Positions 36,923 through 47,730 are shown, counted from the first letter of the stretch. The stretch is 64,000 bases of DNA from Palleronia sp. THAF1 (GCF_009363795.1 NZ_CP045420.1:105001-169000); one strand, 5' to 3'. The notes: generated by a model from the sequence alone, not told the origin. Numbers and translations are program-made.

Positions 36923-37542
36923 GTGGTGATCCTGTGATTGCTCGACGATCTTTAGGGCGAGAAACTACCACTTTTCGAAGGCTGCTGAAAGCGGACGCTT
37001 CCGTGTTCCAAGGAAAGGGGTAGTCAACTACAAAGGACGAGATCCGACTTGTCTTGATCTCGCGAGCACAGTGAAATGACCGGTTCGAAGGGCTGCCGTG
37101 TGGCAATAGCGGTCACGGAGAAGGGCAGCAGCGGGCCAGTCGCGACGGGCGCGCCCATTTTGCAACTGCGAACGTGGAAAAGATCGACGCGGTAAATTAG
37201 GGCTCGAAGCGGACTTGCGGCGGCGCAGCGGAACAAGCGCTCGGGCTGCGCCAGCGGCCTTCGCTCTCGGCCCAAACCCACTCTTGGCAGTAATATTCAA
37301 TGTCGCGGCGCAGCGTCACCAGACCGGCCATTGATGCGAAATGCTTCGACACGAAGGCTTATGTTCGAGAGCTACTCACTATTGAACAGCTTTCGCGCAA
37401 CCGACAGGCCCGTCTTGCACATCCGAAAGTCTGGTTGGTATCCTCCTCCAACTTATAGCCAGGCCTCGACGACCATCGTGCCATGAACTCGAATATGTGG
37501 GCTGTGCCTTTGGTGGAGCCGTGCTGCAAGGAAAGCGCTGTC
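36923..37542. other. Intergenic region, no gene seen
   Basis: 620 bases. Short ORFs on the minus strand (37028-37300) are basic and lack ribosome sites. It probably contains divergent promoters for the dehalogenase-like gene and the sensor kinase. Confidence 0.5.
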
Positions 37543-38973
37543 ATGGATGAAGTCAGGCAAATCGATCTGGGCATCTTCTTTGATGCCGCGCCAAATGCGC
37601 AGTTGGTGTTCACGCCAGACCTACGGATCGTCGCGGCGAACCGGTGCTATTGCAACATGCTGGGCCGCCGGCCCGAGGATCTGATCGGCATCCGGGTCTT
37701 TGAGGCGTTTCCAGCCAACCCCGACGATCCGGATGCCGATGCGGAAGCCGAGTTGCAGGCATCGACGGATGCCGTGGTCGCAACTGGCGAAGCACAGGAA
37801 ATGCCGCTTCGACAGCATGATGTCTCGGAGACCGACGGCCGCTACGGCACGCGATACTGGCGCATCCTGAACTCTCCCGTCTTCGCCGACGCATCCGAAC
37901 CGGACCGGGTCACTCACATAATCCATACAGCCGAGGACGTCACGCGTAGCGTTCTGGGGGAGCGCGCGGACGCCGCGAAGCGTCGGGCTGCCATGCGCGG
38001 GGCTGAGCTAAGTTACTTCGAGCTCGACCCGGCCTCAGGGTGGCTGACCCGCTCCCCAAAATTGGATGAGCTGTTCGGTTTCGAACCAGGCGAGACGGTC
38101 ACAACGGTCCAGTCGTTTCTCGATCGGATACATCCCGACGACCATCAGGCGACCATTGCCGAGATCGAACGGGGGGGCCGCATCATTGGGTCCGACCTGC
38201 GTTTTGACTACCGCATCCTGCGGCCCGACGGGACCATGCGATGGGTGATTGGACGCGGCGAGTCCGTGCGGGATGCGGACACGCAGGATGTCAGTATCGT
38301 CGGCATCGTCCTCGACGTGACATTGATGCGCGAGCGCGAAGAGAACCTTCGCGAGGCGGTCGAAGCCCGCGACCTGCTGATCGCAGAGGTGAACCATCGG
38401 GTGAAAAACTCACTCCAAATGGTCACCAGCATCCTGAACCTCGAGGCGAATGCGACCGAGGATTCCGCTGCGCGCGCCTCACTTCGGGCAGCGACTGCGC
38501 GGGTGAACTCCATCGCGGCAATCCATGCCTCACTTTACGAAGATGACGACGTTCGAACAGTCCAGATCGACAAATATCTGGAGAGGCTGACGAGGCACCT
38601 TCGCGCCTCGCTCGAAAGCGAAGGATGGGGGGTGCGGATCACCCTCGAAGTCGAACCGATCCGGCTTCCAACGGACAAGGCTGTGACCCTGTCGCTGGTC
38701 GTGAACGAACTGGTGACCAACTCGTTCAAGCACGCCTTCGGCCAAAACGACGATGGCACTGTATCCGTCAGCTTGCGGCGGGACGACGGCAACACGATCA
38801 TCCTTGAAGTTTCAGATGATGGAACGGGTTCAGGGCCTGATCGTTCTGATCAAAGCACTCCTTCTTCTGGCCTTGGGCAGCGTTTGATTGCGGGGATGGC
38901 TGCGCAATTGGGCGGGACGATCGAGGAAGAAAACACAAGTGGCTGGAAGACCCGCATCTCTTTTGTCGAATGA
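37543..38973 (+). CDS. PAS-PAS sensor histidine kinase, HisKA_2/HWE type
   Basis: 476 aa from the ATG at 37543 with AAGGAAAG upstream. Soluble: PAS1 (about 5-130, FFDAAPNAQLVFTPDLRIVAANRCY), PAS2 with PAC (about 150-265), the phosphoacceptor EVNHRVKNSLQMV (His at about 286) and an HATPase domain (NELVTNSFKHAF, then DDGTG and GLGQRLI). This class controls general stress or light responses in alphaproteobacteria. No LOV cysteine motif is evident. The downstream response regulator overlaps it. Confidence 0.92.
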   Translation: MDEVRQIDLGIFFDAAPNAQLVFTPDLRIVAANRCYCNMLGRRPEDLIGIRVFEAFPANPDDPDADAEAELQASTDAVVATGEAQEMPLRQHDVSETDGRYGTRYWRILNSPVFADASEPDRVTHIIHTAEDVTRSVLGERADAAKRRAAMRGAELSYFELDPASGWLTRSPKLDELFGFEPGETVTTVQSFLDRIHPDDHQATIAEIERGGRIIGSDLRFDYRILRPDGTMRWVIGRGESVRDADTQDVSIVGIVLDVTLMREREENLREAVEARDLLIAEVNHRVKNSLQMVTSILNLEANATEDSAARASLRAATARVNSIAAIHASLYEDDDVRTVQIDKYLERLTRHLRASLESEGWGVRITLEVEPIRLPTDKAVTLSLVVNELVTNSFKHAFGQNDDGTVSVSLRRDDGNTIILEVSDDGTGSGPDRSDQSTPSSGLGQRLIAGMAAQLGGTIEEENTSGWKTRISFVE

Positions 38974-39367
38974 TACTGGCATCGGACTTCGCGTCCTTAT
39001 CGTCGAAGACAACATCTTTATCGCGCTGGATCTGGAGGCGCAGCTTGTCGAGTTGGGGCATGAGGTCGTCGGCATCGCCGCAACAGCGACCAAGGCAATT
39101 GATATGTCACGACAGTCCAGCCCGGATATTGCGATCGTCGACCTTCAACTCGCCAACGGAAGTAAAGGGCAAGATGCGGCCTTGGTGCTGCGCAGCGAGA
39201 TGGAAATCCCATCGGTATTCGTCAGCGGAAGCTTGCACCAGGTGACCGATGCCGAGAAGGAAGCGATCCGTCCACTGGCGATGCTTTCGAAGCCTCTGTT
39301 GCCGAACGAGTTGCGACGCACTCTCGAAGATGCGGTAAACTCCGATCTGGTTGGGCAAAACCGATAG
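38963..39367 (+). CDS. Single-domain response regulator
   Basis: 134 aa if it starts at a TTG at 38963, overlapping the kinase stop. The ATG at 38888 would overlap by 86 bp and is less likely. Receiver domain: VLIVEDNIFIALDL (acidic pair), AIVDLQLANG (phosphoacceptor Asp), VSGS and SKPLLPNEL (conserved Lys). No output domain, so it signals by protein contact, as is typical of partners of HWE-type kinases. Confidence 0.85.
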   Translation: MSNDTGIGLRVLIVEDNIFIALDLEAQLVELGHEVVGIAATATKAIDMSRQSSPDIAIVDLQLANGSKGQDAALVLRSEMEIPSVFVSGSLHQVTDAEKEAIRPLAMLSKPLLPNELRRTLEDAVNSDLVGQNR

Positions 39368-39656
39368 CCGGGAAGATTTCGGAACGACTATGGGCCGTTC
39401 GGCCATTGTCGTCAGCCACCCTGACCACATTGTTAGGCCACGAGTAGAAGGCACCCGACTTCATCTGCATTCCGAGTGCGTATGAGCTACAAGCGGCGCC
39501 CCCGACGCCATCTTCCCAGAAATCCATTGCTTCCTTCGGTGACATTGCCAACATTCTTCGCTGAATCTGATGTATCCCTCAATCGTCTTCGCTGCTCACC
39601 CAACGAAGGCTGCAAGAGGACCGAACCAGCCGGGGCCGAATGGGGACGATAAGAAG

Positions 39657-40883
39657 ATGCACAACGCAATCACTCAAGATCATGCGGCCTTCTTGCGGGG
39701 AGAACATGACTTCCAGGCTGACATCGGCATACTTGCGAACAGCGATCTTGTCGGCACCATCCTGGAAACTGTCATGCTGGCCACGAATATGCGCTTCGCG
39801 GCCGTGGCCCGCGTGACATCGGATCGCTGGGTCGCGTGCCGCACAGTGGACGAGGTCAATTTTGGCTTGGCCGAAGGGGACGAGATAGAAATCGAGTCGA
39901 CCTTCTGTCAGTCCGTCCGCGAAACATCGAACAAGGTTCTGTTCAACGACGCGGCAACTGACGAGCTCTATCGCGGCCATCCCATCGCCGCCCAGTTCGG
40001 CATCGTGAGCTACGCTTCGATCCCGATTCATCGCAGTGACGGAAGTTTTTTCGGCACGCTCTGCGCGATCGATACGGAGCCGCGCGACGTGAAGCAGCCA
40101 CGCGCAGTGTCGATGCTGGAGATGTTTGCAAACATCATCGGCCGCAGCCTGGAAACCGAAGAACGGCTGGAAACCCAGGAACGGGTGGTGCAGCAAGAGC
40201 GCGAGCTGACTCGCATCCAAGAGGAATTCGTTGCTGTCCTCGGCCATGACCTCCGCAACCCGGTAGCGGCGCTCGATGCCGGCTTTCGGCATCTGGACAA
40301 GGAGCCGTTAACCGACAAAGCGCTCAAGCTCCTCCCCTTGATGCGATCATCACTGCGTCGCATGAATGATCTTATCGACAATATGATGCTGCACGCGAAG
40401 GCCCGGCTGGGAGGTGGAATCCGCATCTCAGCTACGCCGGACGCGCCGTTAGCCAGCGCTGTCACTCAAATCGTTGAGGAAATTCGTGCTGCATTCCCAG
40501 AGCAGGAGATTTCGCTCGAACTATCCTTCGACCAGCCAGTCAGTTGCGATGCCCCTCGCATCGCGCAGGCAATCTCGAATCTCTTGTCGAATGCCGTTCG
40601 TCACGGAACACCCGGCGCGCCCATACAGGTGGAGGGCCTGATCGGCGAGGGCGAGCTTGAAATCCGTGTCCGCAATCAAGGAAAGGCTATCCCCGAAAAC
40701 CTGCGACAGGGCTTGTTCCACCCGTTCGAGCGTGGTGATCAGGCCTTGGGAGAGGGACTTGGGCTCGGCCTTTTCATCGCGTCGTCCATCGCCATCGCTC
40801 ATAATGGTGAAATTGATGTGGAATGCGATAGCGGAATAACCACCTTTATCTTCAGAATACCAATGCTGATCTCAGCCGCTTGA
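39657..40883 (+). CDS. GAF-domain sensor histidine kinase
   Basis: 408 aa from the ATG at 39657. A GAF domain (about 25-170) has FCQSVRETSNKVLFNDA and YASIPIHRSDGSFFGTLCAID, the bacteriophytochrome-like GAF kinase pattern. HisKA follows with VAVLGHDLRNPVAALDAG, and then HATPase with AISNLLSNAVRHG and GLGLGLFIA. Soluble. No chromophore Cys is obvious. About 290 bp after the response regulator on the same strand; it may form a signalling cluster with the pair upstream. Confidence 0.88.
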   Translation: MHNAITQDHAAFLRGEHDFQADIGILANSDLVGTILETVMLATNMRFAAVARVTSDRWVACRTVDEVNFGLAEGDEIEIESTFCQSVRETSNKVLFNDAATDELYRGHPIAAQFGIVSYASIPIHRSDGSFFGTLCAIDTEPRDVKQPRAVSMLEMFANIIGRSLETEERLETQERVVQQERELTRIQEEFVAVLGHDLRNPVAALDAGFRHLDKEPLTDKALKLLPLMRSSLRRMNDLIDNMMLHAKARLGGGIRISATPDAPLASAVTQIVEEIRAAFPEQEISLELSFDQPVSCDAPRIAQAISNLLSNAVRHGTPGAPIQVEGLIGEGELEIRVRNQGKAIPENLRQGLFHPFERGDQALGEGLGLGLFIASSIAIAHNGEIDVECDSGITTFIFRIPMLISAA

Positions 40884-41375
40884 CGATCCCAAGCAGCGAC
40901 GCAGCGAGATGGATAACAATAGTTGAAGGCAGCTCGGATCGAAGCGTGAATGCTTCACCGCCCTGCATGCAGCTGCGAAGAGAGGGGATCATTCGAGAAT
41001 TTAGACTTTGGGTCTGTCATTTTGCAGATCCGCTCTCGATCTTGTTGATGACCCGCGTTCAGTCCGTCCTGGCCGTTCAGCCGATCGTCGTGTTCTGCCA
41101 CCCGCCCTCACCGGCCATCGTGCCATCTTTTCTTAATGCAATCGAAAGACTGCTCTTTGGATCTGCTGCGTCAGCCATGCTGCAAGGCCGCATGTCTGCT
41201 TTCCGCCCTAGCTGTCGATCTTTCTGAAGGTTTAGCGAAGGGTGGTATACCGTCGTTCTTGCCGTCTTTTATCTTAGGCGACGAGCTTTAGATTCCCGCC
41301 CGCGTCCGTGGCCAAGCGAAGTGCTTACAGAGATTTGTCATGGCTTATATGTGTGAAACTGGTGGGCTCGCAGTT
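40884..41375. other. Intergenic region before the recombinase fragment, no gene
   Basis: 492 bases with no supported ORF. The short plus-strand ORF at 40880-41227 overlaps the kinase stop and shows no family likeness. Confidence 0.45.
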
Positions 41376-42242
41376 TCAGTTCCTCCCTGTTCGGCATAAG
41401 CCAATGCGCCCTCCCGCAACCAACACTAATCCTTCAGTGATATCAGTGGCTTGAGTTCTCCGCTTTTCGCGGTCGGTTGTCTGCCCGGTTGATAGTGAGA
41501 GAAGCGCCGCGAGGGCACCCTCCAGATGAATCGCAAGTCCGCCAGTGTCGGGATCCGGGACGAGCACGATTCTGTCGATCAAGCCGCGAAGAGCTGCCTT
41601 GGCCTCTAACATCCCATCCTTTCTCTGAAGCTGGTCGATCAACGCCCTGACCTTCTCTCGGTATCCTTCCGCCATCTTGGGGTGAATTCGGATCGGCGAA
41701 GCTACAGGTTCGCCTGCAAGCTTGGTCTCTAACTCGGTCCGTTTCGCGTCCAACGCGTTCATACGATCCTTGACCTGGTCCGCAGGTATGCCCGCAACAA
41801 TGGCGTCCACGAGCTTCGCATGGTCGCGATTCGCCGCAGCCAGTTCTTTCTCCATTGTCGCGCGATTGTCGGCCGCTTCTGTCCGGAGACGGTTCCGTTC
41901 ACGGGCGTACTCAGCACAGAAGACGCAAAGAGCTTCTTGATCTAAAAGGTCGTTCTGAAGGGCGTCGAGCACCAGTCGTTCAAGATCATTCTGTGAGACC
42001 GTCGCCCTGCTTGTGCAAACGGTCGGCCCCTTATTTCGTGCAGCCGAACATCCAAACGCGGTCTGGGAAACTTTCGAAAAGCCGCCTCCGCATTCCATCA
42101 GACCTGAGAACAGTGTTCGGGGACGCCGACCATCCCAGATTGGCACAATGGTGTCTTTCACCTTCATCGCACCCTGGCGGTGCCGGACTGCCTGCCACAA
42201 ATCTTCTTCTACGATGCGAAGATGGGGAACGTGGGTGATCAC
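41376..42242 (-). pseudogene. C-terminal half of a large serine recombinase
   Basis: 288 aa remain, beginning in the Recombinase domain (HVPHLRIVEEDLWQAV), then a partly degraded zinc region (CGGGFSKV...CTSR), the coiled region and the C-terminal LLSLSTG. The catalytic domain is lost at the junction with IS3 debris near 42250. The end, VAGGRIGLCRTGRN, is encoded across the att-like core at 41411-41422. Clearly homologous to the fragment at 28845-29450. Confidence 0.88.
41402..41422 (+). repeat. att-like core derived from the tRNA-fMet 3' end, second copy
   Basis: Contains CTCCCGCAACCA at 41411-41422, and the 9 nt before it match 28979-28987 except for one base. It overlaps the 3' end of the recombinase fragment in the same way. 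Confidence 0.7.
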
Positions 42243-42270
42243 CCAGTCGGCTTGAATAGCCCCGAGTTTC

Positions 42271-42420
42271 TTAGACGCCTTTGTGTCTCAGTTTCTGCTG
42301 CCGCTCGAAGTCGATAGGCGACAACATACCGTTTCGCGGGTGTATGCGCTTTGGGTTGTAGAATATCTCGATGTGGTCGAACACGTCCTGCCTTGCGTCT
42401 TTGCACGTGCGATTGGACCT
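42271..42420 (-). pseudogene. IS3-family transposase C-terminal scrap
   Basis: The frame reads ARQDVFDHIEIFYNPKRIHP, then LSPIDFERQ, the characteristic end of an IS3 orfB (integrase) protein, and is abruptly joined upstream to another IS3 copy. A separate insertion from the one beginning at 42452. Confidence 0.75.
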
Positions 42421-42451
42421 GTCACGCTTTTGTGCCGCCCCAAGTGCTCGT

Positions 42452-43623
42452 TTAGGCCGCCTTTCGTTCGAAGGCGACGGGACTTTTCCAGCCCAGTGCT
42501 GAGTGGCGGCGACGTGGATTGTAGAAGCCGTTGATGTATTCGAAGATCGCAATTTCGGCTTGCCGCCTTGTTTCCCATGTCTCCCGCCAGATCAGCTCTG
42601 CTTTGATGGTTTTGAAGAACGTCTTTACTACTGCCCGGCAGAGTTTTGCTGCGCAAAATCCCGAGAGGGGGCGGCATTGTCATAACAATTACCCGTGCCG
42701 CTCATCGAGACTTGGAAGCCATGCTGGCGCAGGATCTTCTGATAGTCGTGAGAACAGTATTGGCTGCCGCGATCGGTGTTATGGATGCAGCCCGCGGGCG
42801 GTGTTGTGAATGCGATGGCCATGTTCAGCGCCCGAATTGCCAGGTCTCGCTTCATCCGATTGCTGTACCGCTGCCCGGCAGGGTCATGCACAGCATGATC
42901 CCGAGAGGGGGCCCAACCGATGACCCGCCGGGAATGCAGATTCAGGAACGAGCCTTTGTCCGCCATCGGTCCGAGGACAATGGCGAGTGCCAAATACAAT
43001 CAGGCCTCTCGCGTCCAGATATAGCTGATGTCACCAGCCCATTTCTGGTTGGGGCGTTTGGCAGCGAAGTCTCGATCCAGCAAGTTCGGCGCGATGTTGA
43101 ACTTGTGGTCGCTGTCCGTGGTCACTTTGTGTTTGCGTGTGCGCACAACCGATGTGCCGTTCTGGCGCATCAATCTGCCAACGCGGCGGTGGCCTATATC
43201 CAGTCCAATTCCCTTGAGCTCGTCGGTCATTCGTGGGCGACCATAGCTGCCCAGGCTGAGACGGGATTGCTCTTTGATGTGCGCCACCGTCACCATATCA
43301 GATCGCTGCCGGAAATGTGTCCCGGTGTTCTTCGACGAACCTAAACCTCACGGCTTTTGGCTCGCGAAGAACTGCGTTGCTTTTTCTAGGATGTCCCGCT
43401 CCTCCTTGAGGATGCGAACCGCGCGCCGAAGCTGGTCATTCTCTTGGGCCAGCCCCAAATCCTCTTTCGACACCACATCCGTGTCTCGATGAGCTGTGAT
43501 CCATTTGTTCAGCGTCGACATCCCGACGCCCAGATCATCAGCCACCTGCTTACGCGTTAACCCGCTTGTCAGCGCTATGCGCACCGCATCCTTGCAAAAT
43601 TCGTCCGTCCGTTTCAGTCCCAT
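42452..43623 (-). mobile_element. Degenerate IS3-family element
   Basis: orfA (43348-43623) is intact, but orfB is split over three frames. HIKEQSRLSLGSYGRPRMTD and KRPNQKWAGDISYIWT are in the first, GCIHNTDRGSQYCSHDY in the second, and a final segment ends KSPVAFERKAA near 42452. Stops and shifts lie around 42999 and 42650. Inactive unless complemented. Terminal repeats were not resolved. Confidence 0.82.
43348..43623 (-). CDS. IS3-family orfA (helix-turn-helix subunit)
   Basis: 91 aa. GLTRKQVADDLGVGMSTLNKW is the HTH_Tnp_1 motif, followed by a leucine-zipper helix (ENDQLRRAVRILKEERDILE) ending KATQFFASQKP, typical of IS3 orfA. The orfB that should be joined by -1 frameshift is broken. Confidence 0.85.
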   Translation of the reverse strand: MGLKRTDEFCKDAVRIALTSGLTRKQVADDLGVGMSTLNKWITAHRDTDVVSKEDLGLAQENDQLRRAVRILKEERDILEKATQFFASQKP

Positions 43624-43637
43624 AGTCAGTCTCCCTT

Positions 43638-44455
43638 AGGCTCTGGACTCATAGCCAAAAGATGACGGCAGCGGCGAGGGCGATGGCTGAGAGGAAGACC
43701 GTGGGGCTTCTGTCGTAACGCGTGGCCACGCGTCTCCAGTCTTTCAGGCGACCGAACATGATCTCAATCCGGTTGCGCTTTCGGTAGCGGCGTTTGTCGT
43801 ATTTGACCGGGGTGTCGCGTGACTTCCGGCCAAGGATGCAGGGCTTTATCTTCTTGTTGATAAGGTCTTCGCGGAACCAGTCCGCGTCGTATCCTCGGTC
43901 CCCCAAGAGCCAGTCGGCGTCCGGAAGACTGCTCAATAGAGCTCTGGCTCCAGTGTAATCGCTGGCCTGTCCCGCCGTCATGAAGAACCGGATAGGCCGC
44001 CCACACGCGTCCGTCACGGCGTGCAGCTTGGTGTTCATGCCGCCCTTCGTGCGTCCGATCAGGCGTCCACGCCCCCCTTTTTCGACCATAGACTCGAGGC
44101 CGTGCGATGCGCTTTCAGATACGTGGCGTCGATGGAGATCGTCTTGTTGTCGGGCGCCTCCGCCGCCAAGCCAGCCATGATCCGCGCGAACACGCCCATA
44201 TCGCTCCACCGCTTCCAGCGGTTGTAGAGCGTCTTGTGGGGGCCATATTCACGCGGCGCATCTCGCCATCGCAAGCCATTGCGATTGATGAAGATAATGC
44301 CGCTCAGGACCCGTCGATCATCGACGCGGGGCACGCCATGGCTCTTGGGAAAGTAAGGCCGCAGCCGCTCCATCTGAGCCTCGCTCAGCCAGTATAGATC
44401 ACTCATCACGCCCCCTTTGGTTCAGGGGCAGTGAATCACGCGGGCCGCAGAGCCT
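43638..44455 (-). mobile_element. IS5-family (IS427-like) insertion sequence
   Basis: 818 bp. Both ends carry the inverted word AGGCTCTG (43638-43645; complement at 44448-44455). It has two overlapping transposase frames and is otherwise undamaged. The homologous decayed copy is at 22901-23805. Target duplication not resolved. Confidence 0.8.
43649..44406 (-). CDS. IS5-family transposase, two frames with probable -1 frameshift
   Basis: The first frame (44406-44059) encodes DUF4096-like LSEAQMERLRPYFPKSHGVPR and the DDE start TISIDATYLKAHRTAS. It ends at a slippery GAAAAAGGGGGG run near 44070-44085. The second frame continues RLIGRTKGGMNTKLHAV, GDRGYDADWFR and KRNRIEIMFGRLKDWRRVATRYD. The join by frameshifting at that run is the usual expression mode of this group, so the IS may be active. 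Confidence 0.82.
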
Positions 44456-45468
44456 CAAGCAGATCAATGGGTCCTGACCCTAGGGCAGTGAATGCTATCA
44501 AAGGAGCGGCATCAAACCGCGACAGGTCCAATCCTGATACAGTCGCAATTGACGCATCCATGATGCGCGATGTTCGCCAGATCGGGCATTTTGGGACTGG
44601 TGACCTAGAAATCACGCTGAAAAACAAGAATGACATCTCAAAGATAGATACGCTCATCGCCGCTAGCTACGCAGCTTCATAGCCATACATGATGTATGGG
44701 TAGGTCGTGGGTAGAATTGACAAGCATCCGATTTCTTCAATGAAATCAATGTACGGTGGCGGAGACGAAGGGATTCATTTTGGGGTTTTGGATATCATTT
44801 AACACACTGACATCGAACGAAATAATTATAGTATCTTTGGTGGTAGAACCAGCCCGTGTAGGCAGTGCGACGGTGCATTGTAGGCAGTTTGTAGGTAGCC
44901 ATGACGCCGAACTTCGCTTGCTCAACGCTTGGGCATGACCAACTCGGAAGATTGGTTTCGATTGCGGCTTCCGGTCGAAGTAAGGCCTCGTTGCAAGACG
45001 CCTGTCTGGGATCTGCTTCGCATTTCAGCAGCATGGTTTGGCGCATGTCCGAGCCCGCCTCTAGCCGAAGCCGCACCTTGAACTTCTCCGTCAACGAAAC
45101 GTCGCTGTGTAAGCGTGAATCACTGGCGGCCTGACTTAATCCCGCGATGCCTAGGCGCGCGGCGCCATGAGAAAAGCAGGGTGTACAGACATTTAGCAGC
45201 GACGCCTCGATCCAAGCGGGTCGAAGATCAGGGTCCTGTTTAGCTCGCACTTCGGCGGACGATGGGCTTCTTCGCGAGCCGATTGAAGCTCGCGAGGTAA
45301 GACTGGCCGGAGCCAGACTTTATGACATTTTTACAAGGAAATTATAATATTATTATTTCCTTGATAGCACCTTAGTGCCAAGCTGGCCCATCAACCATCC
45401 ACACAGAAGTGCGATCATATTGAATTGAGCCAATCTGGTCTGACCGGTCAATCGCTTAAGCTGCCGGA
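44456..45468. other. About 1 kb without a convincing gene
   Basis: Contains weak ORFs only. A perfect inverted repeat, TCGCGAGC...GCTCGCGA, lies near 45272-45294. The 45330-45365 stretch is AT-rich. The region separates IS debris from the AAA/M41 operon, whose terminator may be the A/T-rich end near 45400-45468. Confidence 0.45.
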
Positions 45469-47730
45469 TCAATGACTGCAGTGCGTATCCCGGCGCTTCT
45501 CTAAACTCGGTTCACTCAGTGGATCCGCATTGTCTGTCCGCTGTCGGGCAAAGGAGCGGTCCCATGCTTCCGCATCACCGTAAAAGTTGATCTCCCGCTT
45601 CTCGAGCACCTCTTTGGCCAGTTCTTCCAACTCTGTGCGCCTATCTCGTAAGAGCTCAATCGCTCGTTGTCCCGCCATCTGCAGTTCCCCTTCGATCTTC
45701 TCTCGAAGTTGCGGATGCAGCCGGTCGACAGTGTCGATCGCGGCATCGGGAACACGGAATAAGGTCCCATCGAAGCCCCACTGAGCAACGATGCGGGCGG
45801 CGAGCTGGGTTGCGCGGGCAAGATCGCTCTGAGCGCCGCCGCCGGACCCGTTGCTGACCTCTCCATAGATCACCTCTTCGGCAGCACGTCCGCCCATCAA
45901 CACTGTGAGCCGTCGCCGCGCACTTTCAACGGTCACGATGTTCGGTTCGCGGTTCACGGTGAATCCACCATCCATTGCGATACAGATCCGCCGTGGAGGT
46001 AGTCCGACAGCACGCCCCACGATCGCATGACCGACCTCATGGACTGAGACACGTTCCAGGAAGTTTAGGTCTTCAACTGGTGTAATGTTTTCAACGGCGC
46101 TTTCGAGGTGGGTTCCGGACAGCTTTTCCCTTGACGCCCTTGCGAGGGATCTGGCGCGCTTTACAACGGCCTCCAGATCAGCGCCTGTCTTTCCCAAAAG
46201 ACGCGCCGACAGGGACGCGATAACCGTGTCCGGAATGTGTGTGTCATCCAGATAGTACTTCAAGATTTTCGCGAGGCCGTTCAGGTCAGGAGGTAAGATC
46301 TCGATCTTAAGGTCCATCCGTCCAGAGCGTAGAAGTGCCGGATCGACCTTGTCCGGAAAGTTCGTTGCCGCAATAAACACCACACCTTCCATAGTTTTCA
46401 GTCGGTTCATCTGTGCCAATAAGCCGTTCACGGATTTCGCATTGTAGGAACTGCCGTGCTGACCATCGTCGCGGCGGGAGGGGAAACTGTCGATTTCGTC
46501 AACAAAGAGAATGCACGGTGCTTGCCTCTCGGCTGCATCGAAGCTTGAACGCATGCTCGCAAGCAGGCTGCCTAAATGTCCGGAACCTTGCGACTGCCAA
46601 TCGGCATAGGAGCATTCGACGATCGGAACACCGAGCTCACCGGCCACGCCGCGTGCAAGTTGAGTCTTTCCGCAACCCGGTGCTCCGTGCAGCAAGAAGC
46701 TTTGCGGAATATCTGACCACCGAACATCGCCATCTCTCCAAGAACGAACGTCGGAAATTACCGCGTCAATAGGAGCTCTAGTCTCGGCAGGAAGGCCCTT
46801 GAGGTCATCCAAGGTCACCCTTCTCGTGCTACCCGTTTCAGAAAGCAGGGTTGCAAGCTCGGCCAAACGGTCAGCGCACTTCAAGGTCGATGGAGCACTA
46901 AAAGCTGCTGCCAGGGCAAGGTCCGGTAGACGCGAGAGATCATGGTTCGAGGGAAGGCGCGATCGGATTGCATCTTCTGCGACGGCATTTGTCCGGGAAT
47001 GGCTCCCGCGAAAGATTGCGACCACCATATCGGCATCGAGAGGTGGAAGAGAAATGCGGGCACGCACGAACATTTGCGCCTCAGCTGTCAGATGACCTAC
47101 CTCCCCAATTAAGACGCACGAATGTCCGGCCGCCAAGTCAGGCAAGATGGTGGCGGGCAAAGGCTTTTTCCGTCCATCCGCTGTCGGATGGTCGATGTTA
47201 GCGACCGCTTCTGGATCAAGTAAATGCAGGTCTGGATTGAGGGAGATGAGGCGGGGCAGGAGGCAGGTTTGTAGGATTAATTTCAACCGTCCAGCGACGG
47301 TGTTGTCCGTTTCTTCAAAGAGCAGGATTCCAACTGGTGCTGAAAGTGCGACGCGGGCGTCAAGCGACACAAGGCATTTCGCAGCCCGCGCTAAAACGGC
47401 AAGCCGATGGGTTTGATCGGGGATGAGTGGCAAGGCAGCTTCATCCGATGAGTCAGCGTAGGGATCGTCTCCGCCTTCAATCAGTTCGGCGATCTGCGTC
47501 GGCGTCAGGTCTTCGGCGCGGGATGTCCGGAGTTCGGGTCTGGCAAAAGCTGCAACCAGTCCTCTGGTTTTTGGTTGTTCGACCTCCGGAGGAAACCGAC
47601 CCTCGCTGTAGAGATCCGTAGCCCACGCGTCGAGCTTGAGACCGTTTCCAGTTTCGTTTCCGGTACTCTGCGCCACAAGATCGCGGATCGCTTGAGTGGT
47701 GAGGTCGAGGTGATCGATGGGTTCTGTCAT
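45469..47730 (-). CDS. Soluble FtsH-like AAA+ protease (AAA + M41)
   Basis: 753 aa. A unique N-terminal region of ~330 residues contains GHSCVLIGEVGHLTAEAQMF, a possible degenerate second ATPase. The AAA core has LLHGAPGCGKTQLARG (Walker A), CILFVDEIDSFPSRR (Walker B), FIAATNFPDKVDPALLRSGRMD (sensor/arginine finger) and a lid domain. A peptidase M41 domain has VSVHEVGHAIVGRA (HExxH) and VLMGGRAAEEVIYGE. Unlike FtsH there is no membrane segment. Such proteins occur in mobile accessory regions with unknown targets. It is the last gene of a three-gene minus-strand operon. Confidence 0.88.
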   Translation of the reverse strand: MTEPIDHLDLTTQAIRDLVAQSTGNETGNGLKLDAWATDLYSEGRFPPEVEQPKTRGLVAAFARPELRTSRAEDLTPTQIAELIEGGDDPYADSSDEAALPLIPDQTHRLAVLARAAKCLVSLDARVALSAPVGILLFEETDNTVAGRLKLILQTCLLPRLISLNPDLHLLDPEAVANIDHPTADGRKKPLPATILPDLAAGHSCVLIGEVGHLTAEAQMFVRARISLPPLDADMVVAIFRGSHSRTNAVAEDAIRSRLPSNHDLSRLPDLALAAAFSAPSTLKCADRLAELATLLSETGSTRRVTLDDLKGLPAETRAPIDAVISDVRSWRDGDVRWSDIPQSFLLHGAPGCGKTQLARGVAGELGVPIVECSYADWQSQGSGHLGSLLASMRSSFDAAERQAPCILFVDEIDSFPSRRDDGQHGSSYNAKSVNGLLAQMNRLKTMEGVVFIAATNFPDKVDPALLRSGRMDLKIEILPPDLNGLAKILKYYLDDTHIPDTVIASLSARLLGKTGADLEAVVKRARSLARASREKLSGTHLESAVENITPVEDLNFLERVSVHEVGHAIVGRAVGLPPRRICIAMDGGFTVNREPNIVTVESARRRLTVLMGGRAAEEVIYGEVSNGSGGGAQSDLARATQLAARIVAQWGFDGTLFRVPDAAIDTVDRLHPQLREKIEGELQMAGQRAIELLRDRRTELEELAKEVLEKREINFYGDAEAWDRSFARQRTDNADPLSEPSLEKRRDTHCSH

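Noticed and set aside
44795-45250. 151-aa minus-strand ORF
   Set aside because: No family likeness, no ribosome site, composition unlike the neighbours.
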